From assembly GCA_004194705.1 (NCBI GenBank), contig SADC01000492.1:1-64000 (forward strand): a stretch of 64,000 nt of DNA. Direction: 5' to 3'. This DNA is from Ditylenchus dipsaci (lineage: Eukaryota > Nematoda > Chromadorea > Rhabditida > Anguinidae). Below the pieces are notes generated by a model, which was not told where the DNA came from, did not search any database, and saw nothing but the letters and a program-made list of their open reading frames with translations. The translations under genes and the position numbers were made by a program. Positions 34,210-45,200 of this stretch are shown here, piece by piece; position 1 is the stretch's first letter; each line of letters begins with the position of its first letter.

Positions 34210-34688
34210 CCGTATTTCCTCTAATAAGCGCGCATACGCGCTTATTTTTTAACCCCCGAAAATCTGAAAATTTTTTAGTCAATCTCAAAATTTTCGCGTG
34301 CTTAACCAAATTCTAAAAAGTGGAATCGGTAGAGCTCGTGGGATTTAAGAAAATGCATTAAACAGCTTCAGAGAAAAATTTCGGCGCTATCGGAGAATCT
34401 GTTTCCCCATTTTGCCTTGGTCCCCCTGTTTATTTTTGGTGAAAAATACTTTGGTCTCCCCTGTTGTTTTTTAATCTTATTTTAATGTGGTTATGGTGAT
34501 TATAGTGACCATGCTAACCATAATCATCTTAATCACCACAATCTGCTCAATCACCATGATAACATTGAAAAACAACAGGGGGACCAAGGCAAAAAGGGGA
34601 AACAGATTCTCCGATAGCGCCAAAATTTCTCTGAGCTGAGATATATGCCCTCAAAGTAGGTGCTGCGCGCTTATTAGAGGAAATACGG
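34210..34688. mobile_element. TA-flanked MITE with CCGTATTTCCTCTAAT ends, in arm of large element
   Basis: Ends CCGTATTTCCTCTAATAAGC and GCTTATTAGAGGAAATACGG, TA on both sides. The inner arms carry CTTGGTCCCCCTGTT and its inverse. The other arm of the enclosing element (near 28440-28450) lacks this insertion and has a single TA, confirming the boundary. Confidence 0.82.
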
Positions 34689-35601
34689 TAAGTCAAATAA
34701 GGATTTTCAAAGAGCTATCAAATGGTATATACCGTTTGTCAATAAGCCACGGCCACTATGTGAGGTTCCCTTGTAAGGTGGCGGATAACCGAGTTTTGAC
34801 TGTATCAAGTTTCTATTAGAAACTGGTTTATTTTGAATTAAAAAATTGTTATTTTCGCAGCTTCGAAGCAAAAAACGTGTTCAATGGTGTCATCCCTAGA
34901 CTTCCATTTGCCAAAGGTTATGTCCAGGCCTCATTTTCACGTCCAGCAGTCGACTATATGCTCAATGAGCTAGATTTGGTGGGTTAACACTTCATTTAAA
35001 AATCGCTATTGTATTGCTGATTTGTGTTTTGATAACTGCCATGAGCTTTCCCAATCTAACCATAAGGCTTAAATTCAAAAAAAATTCTGAAAATCTACGA
35101 ACGTAAAGTATAGCTTTTGATGTCTCAATTTATCGATTTAGACAGAATTGATTAGACGAGAAGAGAACAGGGCTTTGGCAATGATGAATAGTGCTACCCA
35201 CCCTGAACGCGGCAGATGCATTGGCCCTGCCTGGTGGCTACACCCACAATTGTCTAGAAAGAGGAGAATATACACAGCACATCACCAGGTAGTCCAGTTA
35301 AATTGGTTGTTGAAGTAAGAAGCAAGTGTTTGCAGGATGTCCTTGTGGTATGATGAAAACAAGTGTGGTAGCAAGCACATGAGACATTCCATTTGTGTGT
35401 TTGGCATCGAAGACCTGACCCTTTGGTTGGCACATCTGCCCCACCTGTTCGCCAACAAATTGCTGCCAGAGTTCGACTTTGGAGCCATTGATTGCTGGTA
35501 CGAGGAGATGTTCCACAGATCCTATCTGGAGACACACAACCCAATTACCAGACTAAATGCCACTCTCTACCAATCCATGCTCAAGTGAGCTAGCAAACTA
35601 A

Positions 35602-36088
35602 AGGGCCATTGCCGTCTCCGACAACGGTTGTCCCCCGCCAATTCAAATTTTTTCATAATCATTAAACTTTTGTACGGATTTTTGGCGCTAGTAGCGAATA
35701 CAACCCCCCACCCCCCCCCCAAGCATCCGACCTTTAAAAATTGCTGTAACTACCCTTGCAAACAACAAGTTTAGGTTAAGCTCTTAGGCTTGGGGGTAGG
35801 CCAGCGTACGGAAGTTGTGATTAATAAAGAGTTTACGCATATTTTCCGGGTCTGGAACATAAACTTGGCTACTTTTTACTAAAGTAAAAAAGGTGAAAAT
35901 CGTTAGGGGGGGGGTATTCGCTACTAGGGTCAGATTTTTTAACTTGGTTTCTAACAAAACTATACCGAAAATTGAAATCTAGGCCTTGTTTTGTTAGAAA
36001 CCAAGTTGAAAAATCCACACAAAAGTTCAATGATTGGACGAAATTTTTTAATTGGCGGGGACAACCCAAAACGCGTGGCCATGGCCCT
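35602..36088. mobile_element. R1-type MITE interrupted by another MITE
   Basis: Starts AGGGCCATTGCCGTCTCC and ends ...GGCCATGGCCCT at TTAA. A TIR element with ends CTAGTAGCGAATACAACCCC and GGGGTATTCGCTACTAG (about 35689-35930) splits it. Confidence 0.65.
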
Positions 36089-36092
36089 TTAA

Positions 36093-36325
36093 AGGGCCAT
36101 TGGCACCTGTTCCGAATTGTCCCCGCCAATTAAAAAATTTTCGTCCAATCATTGATTTTTTGTATGGATTTTTCAACTTGGTTTCGAACAAAATAAGGAC
36201 TAGAATTTTATTTTAGATGTAGTTGTGTTACAAACCAATTAAAAAATCCACATAGAAGTTCAATGATTGGGAAGCTTTTTGAATTGGCGGGGACAAAATT
36301 TGTAACAGGCGAGCATGCCCCTTTC
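36093..36325. mobile_element. R1-type MITE abutting the previous one
   Basis: Begins AGGGCCATTGGCACC directly after the TTAA that ends the neighbouring element and runs to GCGAGCATGCCCCTTTC. The right TTAA is degraded. It lies in the last intron of the third glycosyltransferase paralogue. Confidence 0.65.
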
Positions 36326-36859
36326 AAAAAGCTGATTTAACGTATATATTTAGGTACGTTTCCAAAGCTTCAGGCAATCAGCCAACGGATCGCTGCCTGT
36401 AAGCACTTCTCAGATCAACACTTTCGATTGCAAAACGGGTTCCACTATTGAATGACGTACTTGGATTTTGTAGGGGGAGTGATTATAAGTATGGTGGGCA
36501 TAGTTACCGCGCTAATTTAACAAGAGACTGATCAATCTTTTCTCGATGGTTTTTCCCTTCCCTTTTTCCGATTTTAGGCCATTTTGCGAAGGAATTCCAA
36601 AATTCTGATATTGATGATGCCATTACAACTTTTAATTCTGCACAAGTTTGTCTGAGGTCGCAACACCGAGTTGTCTACAAAATATGGCTCTAAAACCACA
36701 TTTAAACAACACGAAACTTGGATGATTCCTTTCGTGTCGAGAACATCTCCTTAACAGCTTTCACCCCTCCTTTGATAGGATGGGACGGTTGACTGAATGA
36801 AAATAAAATTTCTAATTTCATTTTAAAATAAATGAAAAAATATTTTCGCTTAACTGAAA

Positions 36860-37110
36860 ATGAAAAAATGGCTCACCAACTCATCAATGAAAAGTTCGCC
36901 AACGCAAAAACTTGGCAACGGCGAAACTCGCCAACGAAAAATTCAATTTAACGGCCCCTTGCGACCGGCCATAGGGGCCGTTAAACTGAATTTTTCGTTA
37001 GCGAGTTTCGCCATCGGCAATTTTTCACGCTGGCGTGTTTTCCCATAGCTGGCTCTGCCGTTGGCGAGTTCTCCATTGACGAGTTTCGCCGTTGGCAACA
37101 GCGTCCAGAA
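36860..37110. repeat. Inverted array of GGCGAAACTCGCCAAC-like units
   Basis: Units such as GGCAACGGCGAAACTCGCC and GGCGAGTTTCGCCGTTGGC occur in opposite orientation around a palindromic centre near 36965. It resembles the tandem-unit foldback ends elsewhere in the window but is compact, with almost no interior. Confidence 0.55.
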
Positions 37111-37637
37111 AGTGAAAATTTTCTCTTTTTCTTCAAATGAAAATGATAATTTCCATTTTCATCGTTTTCTCGTTTACATTTTGGGAACAGTTCTCAAAAT
37201 CGTGTTCTTGGCAGTGATTTTGACAATGCTAGTCAATAGTAGAGCTCGTTTGTACCAGTCAAAATTTAGCGACCTTTGTATGTATATAGCCTTGGAGGCT
37301 CTAAGTTGGAGCTCACCTTTTCAATGTTTTTAATTTTTTATTTATCAGAGAAAAAAATAATAATTTTACTTTATAGATTTCTATTGTGAATAAACATTTT
37401 CTCACATAAATATTATATCAACAAGAAAAAATCATTTTTTATTTCTTAGCTTACCTACAAAAATTTGAATAGATAACAAGCAGAACACAGTTGAACCAAA
37501 ATAGCTTTTATTGTCAGCTCCTTTAAAAGAATGTGAAGAAGAATTGCTAGGTCATCTGTTAGTCATTGGTAGAGGCTGCTGCTCCTCAACGTCTCAATAT
37601 TATTATAAATGCCGCCTTAGACAGTTTTTCGATATCA

Positions 37638-37880
37638 TTAAAATTGCTGCAGCTCCTCAAATGATGGGCCAGTAGCCATCTAACTTGGTGAAGTGCATGC
37701 AAACAAGAAGTTATTGGTCGATTGATATACTTGTTGCTTTTGTTGGCCCTGCTTCATCAATTGATTAGCGCATTGATTGTCGTGGCTAATCCAAAAATGC
37801 TGTGCAAACACTACCACCACCACCATTCCCACCACTAATTGACTAAGCAGTAGTTGTTTCAAGCCAGTTGCACACTTAAT
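37638..37880 (-). CDS. 3' end of an unrecognised small membrane-protein gene
   Basis: Two minus-strand exons, 37880-37731 and 37679-37638, are joined by a 51-base GT...AG intron in phase 0, the typical intron size here. They encode about 63 residues: a hydrophobic stretch (LLLSQLVVGMVVVVVFAQ), a Gln/Asn-rich segment, then MATGPSFEELQQF and a TAA stop. A TCTAG acceptor precedes the first exon, and no upstream exon was identified. AATAAA on the minus strand at 37512-37507 fits as a poly(A) signal. No family recognised. It converges on nothing nearby and is divergent from the glycosyltransferase starting at 39203. Confidence 0.5.
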
Positions 37881-38034
37881 CTAGAAACTAGTGAATTTTT
37901 GCAACAAAAGTATTATTTCTTAATTCCAGGCGCCCCTTCCTTTATTAGTATTTTTTCCGAATAGCTTTTTTTTGTAACTTTATAACAAATACGTTTTTAC
38001 GGGGCTAAGCACTAAAGTTGTGAAATTCAGTGTA

Positions 38035-38388
38035 CAGGGTGTTCAAGCAATTTTAGGGTTTTAAAATTACCGTAACTTTTTTTATAGAGCAATTTTCGAA
38101 ATTCTGTCTCCGCCAACAGATTTTTCTCGTCGACAATATTTTTGGTGTAAAATGAAGAAAACACGATTTTCGCTTGGCCCCCTGTGGTTTGGGCCTTGCC
38201 CACCCAGGAGCCGTCCACCGACCAAGACTCAAATCACAGTTGGAACCAAGCAAAAACTGTGTTTTTGACATTACACAAAAAAATATTGTCAGCGAAAAAA
38301 AATCGATTGGCAAAAATAGAATCTCGAAAATCGTTCTATAAAAAAGTTATGGCCATTTTAAAACCCTAAAATTTCTTGAAACATCATG
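38035..38388. mobile_element. Mariner-like palindromic MITE
   Basis: 354-base foldback starting CAGGGTGTTCAAGCAATTTT and ending ...TTTCTTGAAACATCATG, TA on both sides. Arms carry inverted copies of GTAACTTTTTTTATAGA-like sequence. A half copy with the same flank occurs at about 15482-15580. Confidence 0.7.
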
Positions 38389-38647
38389 TATAAATACAGG
38401 CTGGGCAGAAAGAGCCATCTTGCAATTCTGTTTTTGACATATGAACTTTTCTTAAGCCCCAAATTTCCGTCCCTATCCCTCAATGGGGGGGGGGGGGGGT
38501 GTTTGCCTTGGTCCCCCCTGTTGTTGTTTTTTGTGAGTTTTTAAGATAAGGCTCAGGCAAAAGTAGGCCAGAGTATGTTAGGACAAACTTAATCATGAGT
38601 CTAAAATACGTTTGAGTCCCTCCTAACATACGCTGGCCAACGCTTGC

Positions 38648-38840
38648 TTAAAGGACCATGGTTTTTGCGCGCAGTGGCATGTGCAAAATTTGAATTGGCG
38701 GGGACACTTCTCTTTCGTCTCGCACTGACTCTTTAAAGTAATGGCGAACGACTCCAAAGAGTATAGTGAGAGATGAAAGAGAAGTGTCCCCCGCCAATTC
38801 AAATTTGCACATGCCACTGCGCCCAGAAACCATGGTCCTT
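38648..38840. mobile_element. TTAA-flanked palindrome related to R1
   Basis: Ends AGGACCATGGTTTTTGCGCG and GAAACCATGGTCCT with TTAA flanks. Inner arms GGGACACTTCTCTTTCGTCT and inverse match the ~110-base palindrome embedded at 3733-3845. Confidence 0.72.
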
Positions 38841-39096
38841 TAAGTTTAAAGCCTAAAAAATCATGAAAAAAACAATAGGGGGGGACCAAGGCAAAAAACC
38901 CCTTATTGAGGGATAGGGCCAAATTTCTCCAAACATCAAAAACCTCTTGTCATAATGATCGGGCCCGTCTCGTCCTCCGTCTCGGCCTTCAAAAATTAGA
39001 CAGGGTGGAGGTGTTGTGTCCAACCGGATGAGGACCTTTAAATTTTGTTGCAATTGTATTCATTTCACAACTTTACCATTGAAATTATCATTTCAG

Positions 39097-39167
39097 AGGC
39101 CAAAAAGATGACATTTAGAGACATTTTCAGCCTGGGCTACAAGGACAATAACTCAAAGAATAATTAA
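39097..39167 (+). other. Possible small exon upstream of the glycosyltransferase
   Basis: ATTTCAG at 39090-39096 is a good acceptor, followed by an ATG at 39108 and a 19-codon frame (MTFRDIFSLGYKDNNSKNN) ending TAA at 39167. The next acceptor, CTTACAG, ends at 39192, 11 bases before the glycosyltransferase ATG. This may be a 5' untranslated exon with a short upstream ORF, or the last exon of an upstream gene. Not resolvable from sequence alone. Confidence 0.25.
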
Positions 39168-39202
39168 CTTGGCGTCTTCTTCTGTCTTACAGCCCCTTTT
39201 TA

Positions 39203-42200
39203 ATGCTACAAAAATCATCAGGTTCAATAGGAGGAAGACTATATGTGAGGTATTGCCTGCTTTTCGTACTTGCTTTTGGATTAGTAGCTATATACAAACT
39301 GCATTGTAAGTTTATTATTCAACCATCATTTTGTGTATGTGGTTTTGGAATTAAGTCTCGAAATCGATCCAAAGCTCTTCAAACAATAATAGAAGGGACG
39401 AAAATAACAGAAAGAAGCCGAAATTTTTCCACCCGCCAGCAACTTCTCATTTGGAGTGCCATAGACTCTTCAACAATGACATGGATTATGTGGAGCAATG
39501 TGCCCAACAGCGAGTTAAATTCGAAGATCAACCGAATGGCTATTTGTAAGTTTTTTCAGGTTAATTTGGTAACATTACTCTTAATTGAAAACATAGACCA
39601 ATGGACTGTGCATCTATTAAGCAGCGCAACTATTTTACTAATTTACCAATGTCTGCACAGGAGGCCAACTTTCCAATTGCTCATGCAAGGATTGTGTATC
39701 AAGTATGCCATTTTCGGCACTAATCTACAAGCCGGTTCCAGAATTTGCTTCGATCCCCATGTCAATTTTTTTGGTCATTTCAAAATAAAATAAAAATTGG
39801 TCTAAAAATGCTAAAAATCTAATTTTTCGCCTTTTTCCACCAAACTGATTTTTTCAAAAAAAAACTTTGTACCGGCTTATAGGATTGAACACTTTTTTTA
39901 AATATATCTTTTATTATATAACGTTTGATTGGGCAGGATTATGGGCAGCTAGAAATGGAACTAGCAGCCGGATATGCCCCTCAAAACTGGTACTGCTATG
40001 CTCTAGACGCCAAATCTGATCCAGTGTTCCAGATGAGGATAAGAGCATTAGCAGATTGTTTTCCAAATGTGTTTGTGGCTAAGAAACAATTTGTGGTCAA
40101 GAGGTGTGAACAGTTGACTGGTTGATTAGTAATAAAAATTGGACTGGGTCGCACCAAGTCTCTCTCTAAATTTTCAGTAAAATTATCGGAAAGTCCTAAT
40201 TCTGTTCCCAAAAAATTTTCAATCAAAATATTATTACTTTTTTGAAGCCGAAAAATACAAATCTGATTGGGTCTTACAGGCAAACTTTTAAATGCCTGAA
40301 CGCTTCTATCTATCTACAAAAACGTACTTTTCGCTCTCATATTTTTCGGACCGGGACAAGTGCCGACATCGAAACAGAAATTTATCTACCGTATTTTCTC
40401 TAATAAGCGGCCCCTCTCTAATTAGCGCCCCCCCCCTAACTTCAAGTGGTCTGAAACTTCTGTTTTCATTAACTTTTTAAGCTGTGTGAAAAGTTCCTGC
40501 GAGGGATTTTAAAAATCTAGCAGGCAATTTTACAGAGCTCAAAAAGTTAAAGAAATGTAAATGTAAGTGTAAATGTTTTGGTATTGTGATAACCCGTTAC
40601 ATTAACACTTACATTTACTACACTTATGGGATGCCCACAATGGATCCGTATCCGTGTCCGTAAACGCGGGCCGTAAAACGGTCCGTGTATTTACACACAA
40701 AAAGCACGTTTACGGACACGGATACGGCCCATTGTGGGCGAAAACGCGGTCCGTGTTACGGACGCGGACACGGATACGGATGCATTGTGGCATCCCATTA
40801 CACTTACCCCTTCCCAATACGAATGTAAATGTAAATAAAAATTAAATGCAAGCATTTTCAGAGAATACTAAAAGTGCTTTATTGAAGACGAGGGCTCAGT
40901 GCTAGTCATAAAAGAGTAAACAATGTAACGTTTCGACTGGGTTTATTGCACCATGGTGTACAGGGAAGGGGATTACAATCTGGAGTTTTAACAATGAGAG
41001 AATTAGATACTGGAGCTTCGACTTCGACCACTTCAGCTGGAGACATTCTTGGAGAACCACCAAACTTGACTTCGGCGGAGGAGACTAAGAGCTGAGAGCT
41101 GGACGAGAGCTGGATTGTTTCCCATTCACCCATGGCAGGCACCAAAGAAACCACAGCTGGAGCCAAACTGTCCTCGTATTGCAAGTGGGAGCGCGAGCTG
41201 GAGGCGGAGGACGAAACCATACGGAGGGAATCCCTGCATGCCGCTGTTGACTCGGAAGATCCAGCAATTGTCGATCCATCAAGCAAATCTGGAAATACAA
41301 GAGGCGCCTCCTCAAAGGACTTATTCAACTCTGGAACATAATGATCTGGAGCTTCAAAATCATCTATGAGTTCTATTCGAACCGCCTTAACTGGAGTAGG
41401 CTGGATATGAGGAACACTAAACAGAGATTGCAACTGGGCCTGAGCCTCTATCAAATCTGGACCATTCAGGTTTGATACAGCGTACTGCAAACTATGAATG
41501 AGACTGGAAAAGAGTGCCTTCTGATCGGAAAACATAATACTAGAACTAGAAGGGGACGGCTTACTGTCAGGAGTGATCTCGACTGATTGCGTACCAGAAA
41601 CAATAATTTTACAAACCTTATTGGCAGACAATAGATCAATAGAGCAAGCTAACAAAAATCAAGATCCACAAAAATAGAATAATGATTTTGCAACTAGATC
41701 ATCTGTGTCGACTAAATCTGGACAAGACAAAACTGGATTCGAATTTGATTATCGAAATCTGGATATATTTAGGGTCGCAATAGGTTTCCAGGGGAAACCT
41801 ATTGTCCTGACTGGAAACGTCGTTCGATTGAACGCAACAATCCTTACACTATCACCAGCCCCTAGTTCGCCCTCGAACCGACAACCAGCAAATAGACGAA
41901 GGATATTTGCAACAATCCTTACACCAGGAACGCCTAAGGCCACAAACCTCATTCTGGATGCTCTGGAGATACGTCTGGACAATTGCTAACAAAATTAGAA
42001 TGTACTGGAAAATCAAACAACTGTTCCTTAAATTGGGCCCAGCACGATCCCACTGCGCACAGTGCAATCGAACACAACAGCAAATCTTAGACCAACCTAT
42101 AAAATTGAAAAAATCTAAATGGAGCTTCTTGGCGTACGTAAAGTGGAGTACTGCTTCGGAACAATGCTCTATATGGAGATATTACGCGCAGGACGATAAT

Positions 42201-45200
42201 ATGATCTGGAGAAGAATAAATTTAGCTGGAACGTCCCAAGGATGAATTTTTGCTCGCATCCACGATCCACATGGTGGTCTGGTTCAACAAGCGGGAGCCC
42301 CTGAAAAGCTGTCCTTATTCAAATCTGGCACCTCAAGAATCTTAACAACTGGATCAACAAGTACTGGATGTCCCGTAGTATGCAACGCGCGGCACACACG
42401 GTCCTCTTCCCCGTACGTACCCATGGTGCTACCAGTAAACAAGGGACAACTTGTGCCGATAAACTGGGAATCTTTATTGGCGCACCATGGTGTACAGGGA
42501 AGGGATTACAAACTGGAGTTTTAACAATGAGAGAATTAGATACTGGAGCTCGACTTCGACCACTTCAGCTGGAGACATTTTTGGAGAACCACCAAACTTG
42601 ACTTCGGCGGAGGAGACTAAGAGCTGAGAGCTGGACGAGAGCTGGATTGTTTCCCATTCACCCATGGCAGGCACCAAAGAAACCACAGCTGGAGCCAAGC
42701 TGTCCTCGTATTGCAAGTGGGAGCGCGAGCTGGAGGCGGAGGACGAAACCATACGGAGGGAATCCCTGCATGCCGCTGTTGACTCGGAAGATCCAGCAAT
42801 TGTCGATCCATCAAGCAAATCTGGAAATACAAGAGGCGCCTCCTCAAAGGACTTATTTAACTCTGGAACATAAGGATCTGGAGCTTCAAAATCATCTATG
42901 AGTTCTATTCGAACCGCCTTAACTGGAGTAGGCTGGATATGAGGAACACTAAACAGAGATTGCAACTGGCCTGAGCCTCTATCAAATCTGGACCATTCAG
43001 GTTTGATACAGCGTACTGCAAACTATGAATGAGACTGGAAAAGAGTGCCTTCTGATCGGAAAACATAATACTAGAACTAGAAGGGGACGGCTTACTGTCA
43101 GGAGTGATCTCGACTGATTGCGTACCAGAAACAATAATTTTACAAACCTTATTGGCAGACAATAGATCAATAGAGCAAGCTAACAAAAATCAAGATCCAC
43201 AAAATAGAATAATGATTTTGCAACTAGATCATCTGTGTCGACTAAATCTGGACAAGACAAAACTGGATTCGAATTTGATTATCGAAATCTGGATATATTT
43301 AGGGTCGCAATAGGTTTCCAGGGAAACCTATTGTCCTGACTGGAAACGTCGTTCGATTGAACGCAACAATCCTTACAAAAGCTTAAAAGATTAATATTTT
43401 TTTGTTAAAAAACTGACTTTTGGAAATAAAAGTGAGGCTAAGTCAAAATATTTCATTTACATTTACATTCGTATTGTGAAGGCGTAAGTGTAAATGTAAA
43501 TGTTTTTGGTATTGTGAAGACACCTTACATTTACACTTACACTAACAATTTTGATAGAGCCATAACAAAACGAGGACTGGAATTTTATTTTAGATATAGT
43601 TGTGTTAAAAACCAAGTTTAAAAATCCGTACAAAAGTTCAATGATTCGGGAAACTTTTTTGAATTGGCGGGACAAAATTTGTAACAGGTGACCATGCCCT
43701 TTTAAGCTATTTTTTCTGATAGGCAATCACTATTTTTGACATTAAAAATTTTGAGCCGATTTCGTTATTTTCGAGTGCATAGGAAAAATCGAAAAGGCTT
43801 AAAATAAGGGGCAGTGGCTTATTACATACCAATTAAATGAAATACGGTAGTTGCAGTTTGCAGGAAAGGAGTCAATATGGACGCTTCTTTCGTGGAGTGC
43901 ATCAAAGAGCTTGTTGAAATGCCATGGAAATACGTCATTTTACTTCAGGTTGTTGTTTTCAAATCAATTGATCAAATTGATCCACACTTTTGCAGAATCA
44001 TGACATACAAATCCGCACTAACCTGGAAATTGTCCAGGTGCTACAGTGGCTAAATGGTACTAATGATATTGAAGTAGCTAAACCACCTGCAAGCAGAATT
44101 CCAACAGGTGTTGGCTCTGAGCTGGACTTTGAGTCATTAAGACTCTTCCGAAATGGTATGTGACTACGGTTGTCTTATAGTTAACTGAATTTTTAAAATT
44201 TTAGACCTTATTTCTTGTTTTTGTGCAATTTTTTTTTCAAAATCTTGAGCATGTTGCATACGATCCAAAGTTTAACATATAGACTACACAATGGTACATA
44301 AATATTTCAATTTGGTCTTTGGTTTCGAAATCAAAATTTTCGTAATAAAGTACATTTTGCCAAATAACTATTTGGTTATTTGCGTCGAAAAATTCCATTT
44401 TATTCAGTGCTGATTGACTTTTGAGCACTGAAAAAATATTTTGTCGTAAAATCTTAAAAATAAAAACATTTCGGGTCCCGAAAAAGTACAAATTTTTCAA
44501 AAAGTAAAATTTCGGTAACCAAGCTTTCACTCGCGGGTAACATGCTCAAAATTTAGGCAAAAAATTGCCTAGAAACAAGAAAAAAGGTCAAATTTTTTTT
44601 GAAAAATCAAGTTACCTATATGACAGCCATAACCATCAAACAACTTTGTGGGAGAAGATGACCATTAATATTTCACTATTTGAGAATCAAAATACATCAA
44701 ACAACTCTACAATGGTCTCCCACCCAAACTGCAGCTCGCCAAAGGTTATGTGGAATCAAGTCTGAGCAGAGCTATGGCTGAGTTCATTGTGCGCGACTTG
44801 AACTTAGAGCCATTGCTGGAGCTGATGCGTGGCAAAAACAAGGAGTTTGGGGTGGATTTGATAGCTCACCCATTATATCTAATTAAAAATATGTTTTGAG
44901 CGTGAAATGCTGTTCCCATCGCTCCACTCTACTGATGCTCTGGAAGCTCCTGGGGGATTCACCCACAAATGTCTGGATGAAGGCAAGAGAGTCAAGCATA
45001 TTACTAGGTTTTGGTTTCAATCTTAAGAACATTTATTGGGGGCTGATTTGACGGTGCCCAAATAGCTTAATCTCATTTTTAAAACTGTGTTAAAATTATA
45101 TTTAAAAAAAAAGTTGTGTGAATTCGAAAAAAAGCTTGCAGTTTATAAGTGGAAGCTGCACACTTACTAATTTTAGTGCAAAAGTGCAAGATTTTGAAGA

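Larger units (their letters stand above)
27961..34802. mobile_element. Large composite TIR element (~6.8 kb) in intron of the third paralogue
   Basis: Ends CAATCAAACCTCGGTTGTC and ...GGATAACCGAGTTTTGACTG, flanked by TA; pogo-like signature. Arms run inwards for several hundred bases, both including GGGAACCTCAC, TTGACAAACGGTATATACC, AAATCCTTATTTGACT and GGTCTAGTGGATAGTGGTGG. The interior contains at least three nested elements and an exon-like copy of the host gene (32972-33950). No transposase recognised. Confidence 0.68.
25208..36455 (+). pseudogene. Third Core-2/I-branching glycosyltransferase paralogue, 5'-incomplete and damaged
   Basis: Recognisable exons: 25208-25360 (HDVTIKTN...MNGANDVEM, homologous to exon 6), 34861-34982 (AKGYVQASFSRPAVDYM, exon 7), ~35153-35288 (LPGGYTHNCLERG, exon 8), 35336-35584 (CGSKHMRHSICVFGIEDL...DFGAIDCWYEEMFHRSYLE, exons 9-11 fused), 36354-36455 (VRFQSFRQ..., exon 12). 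Exons 1-5 were not found to the left. The 25208 exon changes frame near 25327, between the IPA and DWSFEA segments. The 35.18-kb exon appears one base short. The phase at the last junction does not match: canonical splicing gives a stop soon after the join. Either a decayed paralogue or a real gene carrying assembly indels. The 9.5-kb intron between the first two exons holds a large TIR element. Confidence 0.72.

Noticed and set aside
41115..41369. Plus-strand frames opposite the 0.9-kb repeat ORF
   Set aside because: They mirror the longer minus-strand frame and have no independent support.
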